Of a stretch of 34,516 nt of DNA, positions 7,825 through 16,333 are shown piece by piece. The stretch is from Methylicorpusculum sp. Lineage in GTDB: Bacteria; Pseudomonadota; Gammaproteobacteria; Methylococcales; Methylomonadaceae. The notes below the pieces were generated by a model. That model did not search any database, was not told where the DNA came from, and worked only from the letters and a program-made list of their open reading frames with translations. How positions within the stretch are numbered: the stretch's first letter is position 1; the number at the start of each line of letters is the position of its first letter. The translations under genes were made by a program, and so were the position numbers. The DNA lies in the NCBI RefSeq assembly GCF_030651835.1, contig NZ_JAUSBX010000074.1, forward strand, positions 1 through 34,516. Direction: 5' to 3'.

Positions 7825-9255
7825 TTACCCGGTATGAGGATGTGCATGACTGACCGCAGAGGTAGGCGATACGTAGCCTGCTTTCCAGGGTGCAGGGGCA
7901 CGAACTGCCGGCCAGACCGGACTTTCTATCGTCAACGCCAATTGGCGGACCAGTTCCAGCATGCCCTGATAGCCTTCATAGCCGAATTCGCGCTCCTGGT
8001 TGATATCCAAAAACGGAACGCGTGCTTTCAATGCGGTATACATATTTCTGCCGCCCGCAATCAAAATATCGGCTTGATAATCCTTGACGATTTTCAGCAG
8101 CGCCCTAGGACTGCCGTCATCGATCATCACTGTATCTTCACCCATCAATTCACGGATACGGGCTTTATCTTCTTCGGTTGATTTTTTGGTCCCGGTTGCA
8201 ACGACGACCATACCCAAATCCTGCAAGGCCGAAATCACCGACCAGCTTTTAACCCCACCCGTAAATAACAGCACACGTTTGCCCGCCAATCTCTCCCGCC
8301 ACGGTTCAAGTTCCTTTCGGATGCGCGTTTCTTCACGAACAATCAATGCTTCAGTGCGGGCCAGTAAATCGGCATCGTTCAGTGATTTGGCAAAATCCCG
8401 TAACGATTGACTGGTATCGGTAATTCCGTAAAAACTACCTTCAAACCAGGGCGTGCCGTATTGCTGTTGTAATTTTCGCGCGACATTAACCATCGCCTTG
8501 GAACACACCATCATGTTAACTTCAGCCTTGTGCATGGTTTGTACTTCGCGAAACCGCGCATCACCTGACAAGGTACACAAGACGCGTAAACCCAGTTCAT
8601 CCAGAAGCGGCAGCACATGCCAGAACTCGCCGGCGATATTGTATTCACCGATCAGATTGACATCGTGCACCCTGATCCCAGGTCTTTCTGACAATTTAGG
8701 TAACGGATCCGGATCACGGGTGCCCACCACATATTTGACCATCGCATCACCGGCGATCCGGTTACCCAAATTTTTGGTACCGTAAAATCCGGCACAATCG
8801 ACCGGCACAACTGGCACACCCCAGCGCTGGATCGCTTCCTTACAGACGGCATTAATATCGTCACCGACTAACGCAGGTACACAGGTGTTATAAACAAAAA
8901 CCGCAGGCGGATGATACGTATCAATGGCCTGCTTGATGGAATGGAACAAGCGTTTTTCGCTGCGTCCCATGATGACATCCTGCTCTGTTAAATCAGTGGT
9001 CATGCCGACTTTATAGAGATCGGAACCTGACGAACGGGTGCCCCGGTTATCCCAAGAACTTCCTGCACATGCAATAGGGCCATGAACGATATGCGCTACA
9101 TCGGCAATCGGCAACAACGCTATTTGAGCACCATCAAAAGCACAACCCCCTGCTGCCGAACCGGGCTTTGGCTTGGCACAACCGGATTTCTCCTTTTTGT
9201 TATGCTCGCAAGCCGGTTCATCCAACAATTCGGCAATATCTTTGGTAGATTTCAT
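7825..9255 (-). CDS. nifE: NifE, FeMo-cofactor assembly scaffold alpha subunit
   Basis: 476 residues. The cysteines C38, C63 and C125 match the three NifE ligands of the interface [4Fe-4S] cluster, and C251 matches the cysteine implicated in holding the cofactor precursor. Motifs [28 protein letters not shown] and [15 protein letters not shown] are standard. The ATG at 9255 has an AGGA ribosome binding site and a short leader below a sigma-54 promoter. It is the first gene of the operon; nifHDK, which often precede nifEN, are absent from this window and must lie elsewhere. Confidence 0.96.
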   Translation of the reverse strand: MKSTKDIAELLDEPACEHNKKEKSGCAKPKPGSAAGGCAFDGAQIALLPIADVAHIVHGPIACAGSSWDNRGTRSSGSDLYKVGMTTDLTEQDVIMGRSEKRLFHSIKQAIDTYHPPAVFVYNTCVPALVGDDINAVCKEAIQRWGVPVVPVDCAGFYGTKNLGNRIAGDAMVKYVVGTRDPDPLPKLSERPGIRVHDVNLIGEYNIAGEFWHVLPLLDELGLRVLCTLSGDARFREVQTMHKAEVNMMVCSKAMVNVARKLQQQYGTPWFEGSFYGITDTSQSLRDFAKSLNDADLLARTEALIVREETRIRKELEPWRERLAGKRVLLFTGGVKSWSVISALQDLGMVVVATGTKKSTEEDKARIRELMGEDTVMIDDGSPRALLKIVKDYQADILIAGGRNMYTALKARVPFLDINQEREFGYEGYQGMLELVRQLALTIESPVWPAVRAPAPWKAGYVSPTSAVSHAHPHTG

Positions 9256-9287
9256 CGCTTGATTCCTAAAGTAGTTAACAAGACTTT

Positions 9288-9303
9288 AGCAACCGCCGTG
9301 CCA
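9288..9303 (-). promoter_or_regulatory. Sigma-54 (RpoN) promoter of the nif operon
   Basis: On the minus strand the sequence TGGCACGGCGGTTGCT is a perfect match to the -24/-12 consensus TGGCAC-N5-TTGCT. Transcription should begin about 12 bases downstream, leaving a leader of roughly 20-25 bases before the nifE ATG. It was the only such site I found ahead of the nif genes, so the 13-gene operon probably depends largely on it. Confidence 0.9.
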
Positions 9304-9347
9304 GCGTTGATTTTGTTGATTTTAGTGGTACTTCAAAGTAAACGTTG

Positions 9348-9363
9348 TGTAGCAAATGCGACA
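9348..9363. promoter_or_regulatory. NifA upstream activator site
   Basis: TGT-N10-ACA (TGTAGCAAATGCGACA) is the consensus NifA-binding palindrome. Its centre lies about 80 bp upstream of the expected start site of the sigma-54 promoter, a normal distance for an enhancer-bound NifA contacting RpoN polymerase by DNA looping. It implies expression only under nitrogen-limited, NifA-active conditions. Confidence 0.8.
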
Positions 9364-9499
9364 AACGCAAGTTTTATGAAGGAAATCGGATGTAGGAGGC
9401 CGTTTTGTTCCTCCCTGTCCTTATGGGATATAGCGTAGCAAAAAGGCAGCGGTATCATCCCTGTCATGTTCCACGGGCGGGCGCGCAAGTTCTTTATTA

Positions 9500-9808
9500 A
9501 GTGAGGCCGGCTTCAGCCTAAAGGAATTGTCAGCTATTTTGGGGGTATGTCGACAAACCACGTCAACTTGGCTGAGTAGGAATCGCCCCGCACCCTCAAG
9601 ACGGTGTTGGCGCAACAGGCCGAACACGGGAACAGCTCGGTCAGCATCGCGTCGCTTAAACGGCTGTGCAAGCACAAGGGACTGGTTTGGAAACGGGTCA
9701 GAAAATCATTAAAATCCAAACGTGACCGACTGGCTCGCCCAATCCCAGCTAAAATTGGCGGCATTGACTGAAACTGATGGAAATTCTTTGGCGGAAAATA
9801 AAATATGA
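9500..9808 (+). pseudogene. Broken IS630-family transposase remnant
   Basis: The pieces of an IS630-type N-terminal region are spread over two frames. Frame 2 carries a helix-turn-helix, LKELSAILGVCRQTTSTWLS (from about 9518). Frame 1 carries ESPRTLKTVLAQQ followed by LKRLCKHKGLVWKRVRKSLK and SKRD (about 9583-9729). Frame 2 then resumes with WLAQSQLKLAALTETDG (from 9731) to a stop at 9806. At least two frameshifts are needed, and the DDE catalytic domain is missing. It lies directly upstream of the nif promoter region and marks past transposition there. Family assignment rests on the characteristic WKRVRKSLK-x-RD pattern. Confidence 0.65.
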
Positions 9809-9950
9809 ATGAATGCCATTTACCGCTTACATCTCATTTTTGCCTATCAAGGAAAACCTGTTTGATATTCTCGCCGACATTGGCAAAACTTACCCTATCG
9901 AATTCGCTTGAGGAAATGTTGAATGACTTTTGCGCTATGTCTTAATGTGA

Positions 9951-9985
9951 AGACAGACTCGACCACCCTGCAATCGAGCCTGTCT
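9951..9985. terminator. Long hairpin, possible terminator after the IYSY-repeat gene
   Basis: AGACAGACTCGA and TCGAGCCTGTCT form a 12-bp stem with one mismatch around an 11-base loop. It sits 26 bp beyond the stop of the minus-strand secreted protein gene. An AT-rich tract follows on the plus strand, but there is no strict T-run on either side, so termination is likely but not certain. Confidence 0.45.
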
Positions 9986-10011
9986 ATTAGATTTAAATTT
10001 TTAAGTGATGT

Positions 10012-10401
10012 TTAGTCGATAATTTCGGTGGGCAGCATCTCCACTTGGCCATTGATCAGTGGCGAATCATAACTGTAAATAGCCGGGTTGTAGGCGGTAT
10101 CGACATATCCGACATTCAAGGGGACTGTTGTTTCGGTTCCTGAATGGCTATAGCTGTAAATGGCCGGACCATTAGCCTGGCTGACATAAACTAGCTCCGC
10201 TTGAAGAGAAGCCTTACTTTGCAAATTACTGGGGTAACTATAAATATTATGGTTTATCGAATGGGACTGAAAGGTAAGTGGCGTGCTACTTTGGATGTTA
10301 ATCCTGTCGTTCGCACCGGCATTTAATGATAACGAACCGAAAATTAATCCTGAAACGATTATCGCTAAAGCACGTGGTTTTTTTATTATTTGAGTTTTCA
10401 T
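10012..10401 (-). CDS. Small secreted protein with IYSY repeats
   Basis: 129 residues from the ATG at 10401, which has a strong AGGAGG ribosome binding site 8 bases upstream; earlier ATGs in the frame lie before that site. The N-terminus is a classical signal peptide: positive start MKTQIIKKPR, hydrophobic core LAIIVSGLIFGSL, and a likely cleavage after NAGA. The mature part contains three short repeats centred on IYSY (NIYSYPS, AIYSYSHS, AIYSYDSP), the latter two preceded by NGPA or YNPA. It has no cysteines in the mature part. I do not recognise the family. It is a stand-alone gene with a hairpin after its stop, probably periplasmic or extracellular. Confidence 0.75.
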   Translation of the reverse strand: MKTQIIKKPRALAIIVSGLIFGSLSLNAGANDRINIQSSTPLTFQSHSINHNIYSYPSNLQSKASLQAELVYVSQANGPAIYSYSHSGTETTVPLNVGYVDTAYNPAIYSYDSPLINGQVEMLPTEIID

Positions 10402-10548
10402 AATAGACCTCCTGTTCATGTTTTTTGGTCCATCAGTAAGACTCATCAAGGTAAAAATAGTTCACGGCACGAGTCCATTCCTGGTTTTATTCTTAATTTG
10501 CGCCCCTTGGCCAAGAGCTTTTGTTTCTTGAGTAGGTCATCCTTTGAT

Positions 10549-10694
10549 TGCAACAATTCCCAGCTTGATATTTTCAACGCCTTTTGGGCAGGGAAATGCC
10601 TTTCGAGGAACGCTGTAAACGCAACCATGGGGCTTGTCGGTAGCGTCGACATCTTCAAAAGGCTTTTTCCCCTTCACATTGAGAATTGCTGCTG
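10549..10694. repeat. MITE-like element, copy A
   Basis: About 146 bp bounded by imperfect terminal inverted repeats (14 of 19 bases: left GCAACAATTCCCAG..., right ...ATTGAGAATTGCTGC). Internally it shares blocks with the element at 13726-13946, such as GAGGAACGC, a CCATG-GGGGCTT block, and GACATC-TCAAAA-GCTT. This copy is shorter and more worn. No coding potential of its own is evident; ORFs across it on both strands look accidental. It lies upstream of dctA, whose start is 81 bp beyond its right end. Confidence 0.65.
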
Positions 10695-10774
10695 TAATTG
10701 TCACTCAACCAAAGAACGCTTGGCGGCATGATAGAATCGGTTGTCCATCTCTCCTACCCTTCCGGTGTCAGCCC

Positions 10775-12055
10775 ATGCAAGTCCCGCTAAACAACCAACA
10801 AAACAGCCACCGCCATCTATATTTTCAAGTTCTGGCTGCTATTGCTGCGGGTATTTTATTGGGACATTTTTACCCTGATACCGGTGCCCAGATGAAACCC
10901 TTGGGTGACGGTTTCATCAAGTTGATAAAAATGATTATTGCGCCCATCATTTTTTGCACCGTGGTTATTGGGATTGCCGGAATGCAGGATATGAAAAAAA
11001 TAGGCCGGGTGGGTGCCAAGGCCTTAGTGTACTTTGAAATACTCAGCACACTGGCCTTGATTATCGGTCTGATTGTTGTGCATGTTCTTAAACCCGGTGC
11101 GGGCATGAATGCCGATGTTGCGAGTCTGGATACCACTGCGCTTAGCGCTTATGCGTCAGCTGCGAAATCACAGTCTGTAGTCGATTTTCTGCTTAATATC
11201 ATTCCTAACACCGTGATGGATGCGTTTGCAAAAGGGGATATTCTGCAGGTATTGCTTTTTTCTGTTTTGTTTGGTTTTTCATTGGCGGCGATGGGGCACA
11301 ACGGAAAAGCGGTTGTGATGTTTCTGGAACAGGTTTCACTGGCTTTTTTCGGCATGGTGGCGACGCTGATGAAACTTGCGCCAATCGGTGCTTTCGGGGC
11401 GATGGCTTTTACCATTGGAAAATATGGCATTGTTTCACTGATTCCGCTTGCCAAGTTGTTGGGCAGTTTCTACCTGACCTGCTTTTTGTTTATTTTTATT
11501 GTGTTGGGCCTGGCTGCAAGGTTTGCAGGATTCAGCATTATTAAATTTATTGCTTACATTCGGGATGAATTGCTGATTGTGTTGGGAACCTCTTCTTCAG
11601 AATCCGTGTTACCTCGCATGTTGATCAAGATGGAGCAGTTGGGATGCTCCAAGCCCGTCGTCGGTCTGGTGATTCCTACCGGTTATTCGTTTAACCTGGA
11701 CGGTACTTCAATCTATCTGACCATGGCGGCTATTTTTGTGGCCCAGGCTACGAACACGCCACTCAGTTGGGAGCAGGAGTTAACCATTCTGGGTGTCTTG
11801 CTGCTGACTTCAAAAGGAGCATCGGGGGTGACAGGCAGCGGTTTTATCACACTCACCGCAACTTTATCAGCCATACCTGATATCCCGGTGGCAGGCTTAG
11901 CGCTGATTTTAGGTATTGATCGTTTTATGTCCGAAGCTCGGGCTTTAACCAATTTGATCGGCAACGGCGTAGCGACCATTGTGATTTCCAAATGGGAAAA
12001 TGAGTTATCTGAAAAGCAGCTTGATGCAGCGCTAAAAGGCGACAACCGGCCTTAA
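10775..12055 (+). CDS. dctA: C4-dicarboxylate:cation symporter DctA (DAACS family)
   Basis: 426 residues from the ATG at 10775, close to the normal DctA length; a longer frame upstream runs into a repeat element and is rejected. It has multiple hydrophobic membrane helices, the serine-rich hairpin motif [14 protein letters not shown], the helix-7 motif [19 protein letters not shown] and the second hairpin motif [16 protein letters not shown]. These are the substrate and sodium-binding elements of the glutamate/dicarboxylate symporter fold. It imports succinate, fumarate, malate or an acidic amino acid; the exact substrate cannot be told. The ribosome binding site is weak. A hairpin lies right after the stop. 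Confidence 0.88.
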   Translation: MQVPLNNQQNSHRHLYFQVLAAIAAGILLGHFYPDTGAQMKPLGDGFIKLIKMIIAPIIFCTVVIGIAGMQDMKKIGRVGAKALVYFEILSTLALIIGLIVVHVLKPGAGMNADVASLDTTALSAYASAAKSQSVVDFLLNIIPNTVMDAFAKGDILQVLLFSVLFGFSLAAMGHNGKAVVMFLEQVSLAFFGMVATLMKLAPIGAFGAMAFTIGKYGIVSLIPLAKLLGSFYLTCFLFIFIVLGLAARFAGFSIIKFIAYIRDELLIVLGTSSSESVLPRMLIKMEQLGCSKPVVGLVIPTGYSFNLDGTSIYLTMAAIFVAQATNTPLSWEQELTILGVLLLTSKGASGVTGSGFITLTATLSAIPDIPVAGLALILGIDRFMSEARALTNLIGNGVATIVISKWENELSEKQLDAALKGDNRP

Positions 12056-12057
12056 GC

Positions 12058-12078
12058 GACTCCAAACGGTTTGGGGTC
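12058..12078 (+). terminator. Probable terminator after dctA
   Basis: GACTCCAAA and TTTGGGGTC form a 9-bp stem (one G-U pair) around a CGG loop, followed by TTATT. It begins 3 bp after the dctA stop. The T-run is short, so moderate confidence. Confidence 0.5.
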
Positions 12079-12164
12079 TTATTGTCGGCAGCATTAAAAG
12101 ATTCTGCGTTAACAATGCGTATGTAAGATAATCGGCGGGATTTTTTTCATTTTTAAGTGTGGTT

Positions 12165-13727
12165 ATGAAATTTAAAGCGATGCAGCGCTGCCAATGGTGG
12201 CTTCCGATATTGTCGGGAATTTTTATCGGTACCAGCTATATTCCTTTTCCGCCGTGGGCGTCCTTGTTCGGTTTTGTGCCTTTATGGCTATTTTGGATGC
12301 AGCAATCAACATTGAAAAATGTGGTATTGGGGGGCATGATCACCTCGTTTGTATTTACGTTGATTGGCTTTAACTGGGTAACCTACCTGCTTCATGAGTT
12401 TGCGCACCTTAATTGGACCTTGTCTTTGGTCGGCATGGTCATCTACGGCTTGATAGCGCATTTGTTTGTGCCCATAGCGGGGTTATTCTGGTTTTTATGG
12501 CAACGCCGATTTAACCCCTCTCAGCGTCTTTCGCTAGTTATGATGGCGCTGCTAACTACGTTGAGTGAATTTTATTCCTTGACGCTATTTGACTGGAATT
12601 TCGGATACAGCTGGTTTGGTGCCGGTGTGCCGCTTTATCAATGGGCTGAATATATTGGCTTTAGCGGTTTAAGCGCGTTAACTTTGCTGACTAACCTGGC
12701 TTTTTATCGGGCCTGGGTTAATCGTTCTAACCGGACCGGAAAATTGACGTTGATGGCCGTGGTTTGGGGGTTTGTGTTACTGAATGCCGGCGGTTTATGG
12801 CTAAAAAGCCGGGTACCGGCTCCGGATGCTTCGTTAAACACAGTATTGGTCCAGGCCAATATCGGCAATTCTGAAAAAATGGCGGCCGAATTGGGAGAGG
12901 GATATACCCTGGAAATATTTAAACGTCATCTTCACCTAACAGATGACGCTTTGGCAAAATCAAAAGACAAAGTAGATTTTGTGTTATGGCCTGAAACGGC
13001 CTTTCCCGTTTTGCTGGGCGATGAATTCAAATTTAATGACTATCCATTGGCGTTGAGCCAGTTTTTGAAGGAACGTCAACAAGCCTTGATTACAGGGGCT
13101 TACAGTGTAGACAGGTCCGTGCGGTTGATGACGAATTCTTTGTTTGCGCTGGATAGCAACGGTCAGTTGACTGCGCCTCATTACAGCAAGACCATTTTGT
13201 TGGCCTTTGGTGAGTATATTCCGGGAGAGCAGTGGTTCCCGGACATCCGTAAATGGCTTCCACCTACCGGTCATTTTGCTCGAGGTGCCGGCCCTACAGC
13301 ACTGTTAACACTGGACGATTTTAAAATCGGACCACAAATATGTTATGAGAGCCTTTTTCCTAAATTCACGCTTGGTTTGGCGCAATTGGGTGCACAGTTT
13401 ATTGTCAATGTGACCAATGATTCCTGGTACGGCACCTGGCAGGAGCCTTATCAGCATATGTACATGACGCTGGCACGAGGTGTTGAATTCAGGCGGCCGA
13501 TTTTGCGGGTGACCAATACCGGAATATCGACCGTTTCTCTGGCAACCGGGCAGATACTGGAACGCTCACCTATCCATGAAGAATGGACAGGACTATATCA
13601 TGTACCTTATTTAAAGACTCCACCGGTTACTTTTTATCAGAACTATTTTTATTTGGTCCCAATTCTGCTCTGGTGTGGATTGTTGACTTTATTTGTCATG
13701 GGTTGGTTTGCCAAGGAGAAGCGCTGA
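12165..13727 (+). CDS. lnt: Apolipoprotein N-acyltransferase
   Basis: About 520 residues; a GTG two codons earlier is an equally possible start. The N-terminal 215 residues form several membrane helices, and the C-terminal part is a periplasmic nitrilase-type domain. The catalytic triad is visible: Glu in WPETAFP (E277), Lys in SKTILLAFGEY (K342) and Cys in GPQICYES (C393). Lnt adds the third acyl chain to outer-membrane lipoproteins using phospholipid donors. A final membrane helix (YFYLVPILLWCGLLTLFVMGW) closes the protein. The stop codon abuts a MITE-like element that begins at 13726, so the element now sits immediately downstream and may supply the transcript end. Confidence 0.94.
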   Translation: MKFKAMQRCQWWLPILSGIFIGTSYIPFPPWASLFGFVPLWLFWMQQSTLKNVVLGGMITSFVFTLIGFNWVTYLLHEFAHLNWTLSLVGMVIYGLIAHLFVPIAGLFWFLWQRRFNPSQRLSLVMMALLTTLSEFYSLTLFDWNFGYSWFGAGVPLYQWAEYIGFSGLSALTLLTNLAFYRAWVNRSNRTGKLTLMAVVWGFVLLNAGGLWLKSRVPAPDASLNTVLVQANIGNSEKMAAELGEGYTLEIFKRHLHLTDDALAKSKDKVDFVLWPETAFPVLLGDEFKFNDYPLALSQFLKERQQALITGAYSVDRSVRLMTNSLFALDSNGQLTAPHYSKTILLAFGEYIPGEQWFPDIRKWLPPTGHFARGAGPTALLTLDDFKIGPQICYESLFPKFTLGLAQLGAQFIVNVTNDSWYGTWQEPYQHMYMTLARGVEFRRPILRVTNTGISTVSLATGQILERSPIHEEWTGLYHVPYLKTPPVTFYQNYFYLVPILLWCGLLTLFVMGWFAKEKR

Positions 13728-13946
13728 GCAGCAATTCTCAGTTTGATCTTTTCCGCATCATTTTGGGCTGGGAAAAGCCTTTTGAGGAACGCCGTAAACC
13801 CTTCCATGAGGGGCTTTACAGCAGCATCTGACCGCCAAGGAGGGTGGAAATGCAGATTTTGTCCGTAATAAAAATCTGCCCTGCTGCCGACATCCTCAAA
13901 AAGCTTACCCCTGCCCTTTTTCCCTTCAAATTGAGAATTGCTGCTC
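13726..13946. repeat. MITE-like element, copy B
   Basis: 221 bp bounded by nearly perfect 21-bp terminal inverted repeats (20 of 21 positions; core AGCAGCAATTCTCA). It shares scattered internal blocks with the copy at 10549-10694 but carries about 75 bp more, including a hairpin with arms GCAGATTTT and AAAATCTGC. GCTGA occurs just at the left end (13723-13727) and just outside the right end (13947-13951), a possible target duplication. It has no coding capacity and probably moves with a transposase supplied elsewhere in the genome. Confidence 0.75.
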
Positions 13947-14009
13947 GCTGAGACTCGAGTTTTTCCCTTTCGTCGATTTATAGTATCATGATCAGCTTTT
14001 CCGGCGGCT

Positions 14010-14040
14010 TCAGGCGGCGCTTCAACTCAGCACCGCCTGA
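14010..14040. other. Hairpin upstream of the flavin reductase gene
   Basis: TCAGGCGG and CCGCCTGA form a perfect 8-bp stem around 15 bases in the intergenic stretch between the MITE-like element and the gene starting at 14149. No T-run follows. Its role is unknown. The rest of 13947-14148 shows nothing else I can name. Confidence 0.4.
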
Positions 14041-14148
14041 TCCTCCATTATCGTCAGGGTCTTCCAGCTACTGATAGTTGGCCGGTATTGCCGTTGAAAG
14101 GCAAATACTGCCAAGCTCTGTTAAACACATCATTTAAAAACAAATAAC

Positions 14149-14631
14149 ATGACTGTTGAAGCAAGTGAATTTAAAAATGCGTTACAACTCTGGGCCAGTG
14201 GTGTAACAGTCGTTACCACACAATCAGACCGTTTTGGATTGCAGGGCATGACGGCAACCTCTTTTTCCAGTGTTTCACTGGATCCGCCGCAAGTTCTGGT
14301 TTGTATCAATGAGAGGGCTGATACCGGAGAGGGCATTGAAGAAAGTCAGCATTTTGCGGTGAATATTTTAACGACCGGGCAGGAGCAAGTGTCTAATGAA
14401 TTTGCCGGTAAAGCCAGCCAGGAAGACCGCTTCCGAAATGTATCCTGGAGTCAGGGTAAGGAGGGCATGCCTCTCTTAGATGATAGCCTTGCCTCACTTG
14501 AATGCCGTGTTCTTCAGAAAGTCAAAGCGGGAACACATTGGATTATTGTCGGTGAAGTGAATAATGTCATCTGCCGCGAGGGTGATCCTTTACTCTATTA
14601 CAGTACCGCTTATCGAACACTGACTGCCTAA
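14149..14631 (+). CDS. Flavin reductase family protein
   Basis: 160 residues with the FMN-binding split-barrel fold of HpaC/NtaB-type flavin reductases: LQLWASGVTVVTT at the N-terminus, GMTATSFSSVSLDPPQVLVCIN (about 33-54) and HFAVNILTTGQEQVSNEFAG (about 67-86). Members reduce FMN or FAD with NAD(P)H, often for a partner monooxygenase, but no monooxygenase is adjacent. The C-terminus (DPLLYYSTAYRTLTA) is the typical family ending. Ribosome binding site is weak. Cytoplasmic. Substrate cannot be predicted. Confidence 0.85.
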   Translation: MTVEASEFKNALQLWASGVTVVTTQSDRFGLQGMTATSFSSVSLDPPQVLVCINERADTGEGIEESQHFAVNILTTGQEQVSNEFAGKASQEDRFRNVSWSQGKEGMPLLDDSLASLECRVLQKVKAGTHWIIVGEVNNVICREGDPLLYYSTAYRTLTA

Positions 14632-14701
14632 TTTTCAGTCCGCCATCAGGGGCAACAGGTAAACGTCCTCTGTACTTTATTGATTTTATGCGAGGCCATT
14701 T

Positions 14702-15397
14702 ATGTCAACTGTATTAATCACCGGAGCCAATCGAGGCTTGGGTATCGAATTTGCGGCCCAATTCGCAGCTGAAGGCTGGGATACCATCGCTTGTTGCAGA
14801 AATCCTGAAACAGCAGCCGAGTTGAATCAATTAGACAAAAAGTTTCCCAACTTATCGATTGAAGCTTTGGATGTCATGTCTTTTGACCAAATTGATGCGC
14901 TTTCGGCACGACTTCAACACAGGCCAATTGATGTACTGATCAATAATGCCGGTGTTTATGGTGATAAGTCAGGTCATGGTTTTGGCGACTTGGATTATCA
15001 GATGTGGCAGCAAACGCTGTTAATCAATACCTTAGCCCCGGTTAAAATGGCAGAAGCATTTGTATCCCAATTGGAGCTTGGCGATAAAAAACTGCTGGTC
15101 TCTATCACCAGTCAGATGGGAAGCATTGCCGATAACACCAGCGGCGGCAGTATTTTGTATCGTTCCAGCAAGGCGGCTTTAAATGCGGCGATGAAAAGCG
15201 TTTCATTGGATCTAAAAGCCAGGGGTTTCGGGGTATTGGTGTTGCATCCCGGATGGGTCAGAACCGATATGGGTGGACCTCAGGGTTTGATTGATGCAAA
15301 ACAAAGCGTGACTGGCATGCGAAATATAATCGAAAATTTTTCTGCCGAGCAGTCTGGTCAGTTCATTAAATATGACGGATCACTGTTGCCCTGGTGA
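14702..15397 (+). CDS. Short-chain dehydrogenase/reductase
   Basis: 231 residues of classical SDR type. The Rossmann cofactor motif TGANRGLG is at residues 7-14 and NNAG at 81-84, and the catalytic set S137, Y153, K157 appears in ITSQMG and YRSSK. The arginine in CCRNPE after the second strand favours NADP(H) (inference). The HPGWVRTDMGG segment resembles C-factor-like SDRs. The last 18 bp overlap the convergent panE gene. The substrate is unknown. Confidence 0.88.
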   Translation: MSTVLITGANRGLGIEFAAQFAAEGWDTIACCRNPETAAELNQLDKKFPNLSIEALDVMSFDQIDALSARLQHRPIDVLINNAGVYGDKSGHGFGDLDYQMWQQTLLINTLAPVKMAEAFVSQLELGDKKLLVSITSQMGSIADNTSGGSILYRSSKAALNAAMKSVSLDLKARGFGVLVLHPGWVRTDMGGPQGLIDAKQSVTGMRNIIENFSAEQSGQFIKYDGSLLPW

Positions 15398-16333
15398 CGC
15401 TTTATGGGAGAGATTAAACTGAAGTTCGCGCAGTTTTAATAAGCCGTAAACAGTTTCCAAATGAGGAATGGCAACATTTTTCCTGCGCCCCGCACGAACT
15501 GCATTGCCTATGATCGCTTCTATTTCCATCGGCTGGCCGCGTTCAAAATCAAGCAGCATGCTGGTTTTGTAAGGCGGCATCGCGTAGGTATTTTTGATAT
15601 TGGTATCAATGCTATCGGCCGGTAACTCATGACCACAAGCGCGGGCTATATCGGCTATTTCCTGCATAATCGCGCGCACCAGCTTTTCTTGTGTACCCAA
15701 AATTTCCTGAGTCGCCAAACCACCGGATAAGACCGATAAGGGATTGAACGGCGCGTTCCAAATACATTTTTGCCAGCGCGCTGTAACAATGTCGGGTGTC
15801 GTCAGGCATGTCATACCGGCTTGATTAATCAACTTGCCTAACAGGTCTGTTTTAGGGCTTATCCCGTCCGGAAAATTACCTAAAACCAGTTTGCCATAAG
15901 CCAGATGCAAAATTTCCCCAGGCTCAAGGCGGTTGCAGCAGATAAATGCGAGCCCGCTGATAATTTCATGTTGAGGAAAGGCATCTTGCATTTTCTGTTC
16001 GGTTTCGACGCCATTTTGAATGAAGACAATGGCCGTATTCTTATCGACAACTGGTTTTATCAATGCCGGTCCGTCGATGTGTTCCACTGCTTTCGTGCAT
16101 AAAATGACATAGTCTGCAGAGCCTGAATATTCACCTGCGTGCTTAAGAACTTGACTGGGCCGAAATATCCAATTCCCCAGGTTATGGCTATGGATGCTAA
16201 ACCCTTGCTGTTTGACCGTTTCATAATCAGAACGGCAGACTACTGCAACATCCGCTCCGGATTTTGCCAGTAAAGCACCATAAAATCCGCCAATGGCACC
16301 TGCACCAATGATCAATATTTTAGGGGGTTTCAT
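15380..16333 (-). CDS. panE: 2-dehydropantoate 2-reductase (ketopantoate reductase)
   Basis: 317 residues. The N-terminal NADP-binding motif is GAGAIGG (10-16); CTKA carries the conserved lysine, ARWQKCIWNAPFNPLSVL the conserved lysine/asparagine helix, and GQPMEIEAIIG the conserved glutamate of PanE. It reduces ketopantoate to pantoate in pantothenate and CoA synthesis; paralogues can act on other 2-keto acids. The start overlaps the end of hda by 14 bp, so the two are probably cotranscribed. The tail overlaps the convergent SDR gene. Confidence 0.88.
   Translation of the reverse strand: MKPPKILIIGAGAIGGFYGALLAKSGADVAVVCRSDYETVKQQGFSIHSHNLGNWIFRPSQVLKHAGEYSGSADYVILCTKAVEHIDGPALIKPVVDKNTAIVFIQNGVETEQKMQDAFPQHEIISGLAFICCNRLEPGEILHLAYGKLVLGNFPDGISPKTDLLGKLINQAGMTCLTTPDIVTARWQKCIWNAPFNPLSVLSGGLATQEILGTQEKLVRAIMQEIADIARACGHELPADSIDTNIKNTYAMPPYKTSMLLDFERGQPMEIEAIIGNAVRAGRRKNVAIPHLETVYGLLKLRELQFNLSHKASPGQQ

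Noticed and set aside
7834-8785. Plus-strand ORFs of about 100 codons opposite nifE
   Set aside because: Antisense shadows of a strongly conserved gene; no independent signals.
9811-9910. Possible further transposase fragment with LPIKENLFDILADIGKTYPIEF
   Set aside because: It does not match the IS630 C-terminus clearly enough, so it was not included in the pseudogene.
10390-10774. Plus- and minus-strand ORFs across this stretch and a longer N-terminus for dctA
   Set aside because: They run through the MITE-like copy A; dctA from the ATG at 10775 has the normal length, and the other frames lack any recognisable domain.
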